Source: Verrucomicrobiota bacterium
GTDB taxonomy: Bacteria > Verrucomicrobiota > Verrucomicrobiia > Opitutales > UBA2995
Assembly (NCBI GenBank): GCA_027297085.1
Contig: JAPUIL010000100.1
Location: 1 to 8,953, forward strand
Direction: 5' to 3'
Length of the DNA stretch: 8,953 bases
The position numbers and the translations under genes were made by a program. The notes below the pieces were generated by a model that was not told the DNA's origin, searched no databases, and worked only from the letters and a program-made list of their open reading frames with translations. This document shows positions 7,460 through 8,953 of the stretch, one piece after another (position 1 is the first letter of the stretch; every line of letters starts with the position of its first letter).

Positions 7460-8709
7460 GAACGGAAAATGAGTGATGTATTAGCACCCCCGAAGCCGCT
7501 GCTGTTACTCATAATATAATCCGGCTGCACTTCTCGAGACGTTTGAATAATGTTAAGGGAATCCGCTTCCGGCATCAATTCCTGTATATGTGCCGATCCG
7601 GGAACAAAACCATGCTTAAATGCCAATATACATATACTCGATTCCAACAAACTGGAGAGAGATAGCCCGTGCCCGGTAAGTGCTTTCGTGCTACTGATCA
7701 TAGGGCCAGAACCCGATGGAAAAATCTCCTTCATGGCCAAAACCTCGGCCAGGTCGCCAATTGGAGTGGAAGGTGCATGAGCGTTTAGATAGCCAATATT
7801 TTCCGGTTCAATATTAGCATCTTTAAAAGCCGCTTTCATGGCCGCCTGCAATCCTCTCCCGTCGGGGTGAGAAATCGCTACATTGTACCCATCCGAGGCC
7901 TGTCCCCAACCAATTAGTTCTCCATAAGTGGAAGCACCGCGCCGGGTAACCTCCTCCTCCGATTCCAATATCATGGTGACGCCTCCTCCTGAGGAAACAA
8001 AGCCCTGCCTATTCTTATCAAATGGTCTGGCAGCCGTATCGGGATCCTTCGATAAGCTCAATGCACGCATAACGGCAAAGGGAACAATACTGTCGAAATT
8101 ACAATCTTCGGCTCCGATTACAAACATACGTTTCTGCCTTTCTCTTCGAACTTCATCAAACGCGAAACCCAAAGCATGCCCCGAAGAAGCACAAGCCGAG
8201 GCAAACCCGGTGGAAAATCCTTGTATCTGAAAATATGATACCAAATTGAAACTGACAGTACCAGCCACTGACGACACTATATTCAGCGGGTTACAGCGCA
8301 TAATTCCACGGGCATACATTTTTTCCAGGCTCTTATGTAAAAAGCGAGAAGAGCCTGCCGAGGCCGTGTAAATACCTGTCTCCGGATTGGATATATCCGA
8401 AGTTTCCAAGCCCGCCTGCTCGATAGCCTGTTTCATTGAGCAATAGGCGTACAGGACATGGGGTGAGAAACTGCGCAATGTTTCTCTACGCAACTTGTAT
8501 TCTGCGGGGTAGGTCCAGTCTTCCGGATCGTAGGATTCAACGTCGAACTCTTTGACGGGAGCAGCCACTTTAACCGGCGATTCCGGCACCTGGAGAGGTG
8601 GAAAAAGCTCCATCCCATGTTTGAGGTTTCGGAGACTATCCACGACGGTGGCCTCGTCGTTGCCAATACTACTGATGAACCCCAAACCTGTTACAAATAC
8701 GCGCGACAT
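7447..8709 (-). CDS. beta-ketoacyl-ACP synthase, KAS I (FabB)-like
   Basis: A 420-residue condensing enzyme that extends an acyl chain by decarboxylative condensation with malonyl-ACP. It has the complete Cys-His-His set: C173 in SACASSGHA (171-179), H311 in NAHAPSTPIGD (309-319), and K342/H347 in STKALTGHG (340-348). The glycine-rich end GFGGAN (405-410) is also present. The N-terminus VFVTGLGFISSIGN, the GFVSSGGG segment (236-243) where FabF has GEGAG, and MSNSSGFGG near the end recall E. coli FabB more than FabF (recalled from memory, not aligned by program). Since all three catalytic residues are present, it is a true ketosynthase rather than a chain-length factor. The ATG at 8709 has no Shine-Dalgarno sequence. 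It follows the dehydratase by 73 bp and overlaps the SDR. The cluster setting suggests a specialised enzyme, not the housekeeping one (inference). Confidence 0.92.
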   Translation of the reverse strand: MSRVFVTGLGFISSIGNDEATVVDSLRNLKHGMELFPPLQVPESPVKVAAPVKEFDVESYDPEDWTYPAEYKLRRETLRSFSPHVLYAYCSMKQAIEQAGLETSDISNPETGIYTASAGSSRFLHKSLEKMYARGIMRCNPLNIVSSVAGTVSFNLVSYFQIQGFSTGFASACASSGHALGFAFDEVRRERQKRMFVIGAEDCNFDSIVPFAVMRALSLSKDPDTAARPFDKNRQGFVSSGGGVTMILESEEEVTRRGASTYGELIGWGQASDGYNVAISHPDGRGLQAAMKAAFKDANIEPENIGYLNAHAPSTPIGDLAEVLAMKEIFPSGSGPMISSTKALTGHGLSLSSLLESSICILAFKHGFVPGSAHIQELMPEADSLNIIQTSREVQPDYIMSNSSGFGGANTSLIFRSCRN

Positions 8710-8782
8710 AAAATGTCAGAAGACACACTAATCGTCGTAGTTCACCAAACTGACAGGCAAGCAAATATTTCGTCCTAGCGCT
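8710..8782. other. short spacer between dehydratase and ketosynthase genes
   Basis: Read on the minus strand, this spacer contains a 6-bp inverted repeat (TGTCAG at plus 8751-8756, CTGACA at 8714-8719) with a loop of about 31 bases, placed just before the ketosynthase ATG. The stem is short and the loop long, so it is not a credible intrinsic terminator. I find no promoter pattern, and the two genes probably share a transcript. Confidence 0.35.
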
Positions 8783-8953
8783 TTAGTCACCAGCTTCAGC
8801 TAACCAATCAAAGGTTACGCTGATACCTTCGGCCCAGGCGGCACTTTCACCATTCACAGAAATCTTGCCTTCAAATTTAGCAATGGGATAGCGAATCCCC
8901 TTTGGCTTGATCGTGAGGGTCAAGGTTTCTCCAGGCACGCAGACCCGCTGACA
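8783..8953 (-). CDS. 3-hydroxyacyl-ACP dehydratase (FabZ/FabA-like hotdog), C-terminal part only
   Basis: Only the last 56 residues and the TAA stop lie in the window; the gene runs off the right edge. The fragment reads CQRVCVPGETLTLTIKPKG and then IAKFEGKISVNGESAAWAE. This matches the C-terminal strands of the FabZ fold, where a RP-x-x-PGD segment is followed by a G-x-x-x-FKG-x-A-x-VDG pattern (E. coli FabZ as remembered). FabZ-type enzymes dehydrate 3-hydroxyacyl-ACP to trans-2-enoyl-ACP. The catalytic His and Asp/Glu lie in the missing N-terminal part, so activity cannot be judged. The tail EGISVTFDWLAEAGD is a few residues longer than the last conserved strand. It precedes the ketosynthase on the same strand, so the two probably act in one elongation cycle. 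A related hotdog protein such as a thioesterase is possible but less likely. Confidence 0.72.
   Translation of the reverse strand, partial: CQRVCVPGETLTLTIKPKGIRYPIAKFEGKISVNGESAAWAEGISVTFDWLAEAGD

Noticed and set aside
7928..8230. 100-residue plus-strand frame opposite the ketosynthase
   Set aside because: It lies wholly opposite the conserved ketosynthase core and has no recognisable domain.
8714..8756. Inverted repeat TGTCAG/CTGACA before the ketosynthase start as a terminator or attenuator
   Set aside because: Only 6 bp of stem with a loop of about 31 bases, so it is not stable enough to claim.
1..8953. CRISPR array, insertion sequence or phage genes
   Set aside because: No regularly spaced direct repeats, transposase motifs, terminal inverted repeats or phage proteins were seen.

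Overview
The window looks like part of a bacterial lipid or polyketide biosynthesis locus joined to a glycosyltransferase block. Genes are tightly packed, several overlap stop-to-start, and most starts lack a recognisable Shine-Dalgarno sequence. This points to a Gram-negative bacterium with moderate G+C. A lineage such as Verrucomicrobiota or a relative is my guess from general feel, not a supported assignment.

Layout, left to right. Positions 1-370 are AT-rich with no convincing gene. A plus-strand gene (371-1099) encodes an Sfp-type 4'-phosphopantetheinyl transferase. Everything after it is on the minus strand and reads from right to left. In transcription order: the C-terminal end of a FabZ/FabA-like hotdog 3-hydroxyacyl-ACP dehydratase (8783 to the right edge, cut off by the window); a KAS I (FabB-like) ketosynthase (7447-8709); a short-chain dehydrogenase/reductase (SDR, 6650-7459); an MGDG-synthase/UgtP-like GT28 glycosyltransferase (5478-6650); three GT4 glycosyltransferases (4270-5481, 3191-4255, 1974-3194); and, after a 146-bp gap, a FabG-like SDR (1096-1827). 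The last SDR meets the PPTase gene tail to tail with a 4-bp overlap of the stop codons.

How they could work together (inference): the PPTase loads one or more acyl carrier proteins, which are not in this window. The ketosynthase, one or both SDRs as ketoreductase, and the dehydratase form most of a type II fatty-acid/polyene elongation cycle. The GT28 enzyme could put a first sugar on a lipid acceptor and the GT4 enzymes could extend it, giving a glycolipid with a special acyl or polyene part. From the ketosynthase to the third GT4, the genes overlap or lie 14 bp apart, so the lipid half and the sugar half appear to be expressed as one unit. No acyltransferase, ACP, enoyl reductase, transporter or regulator is visible, so the product cannot be named from this window.
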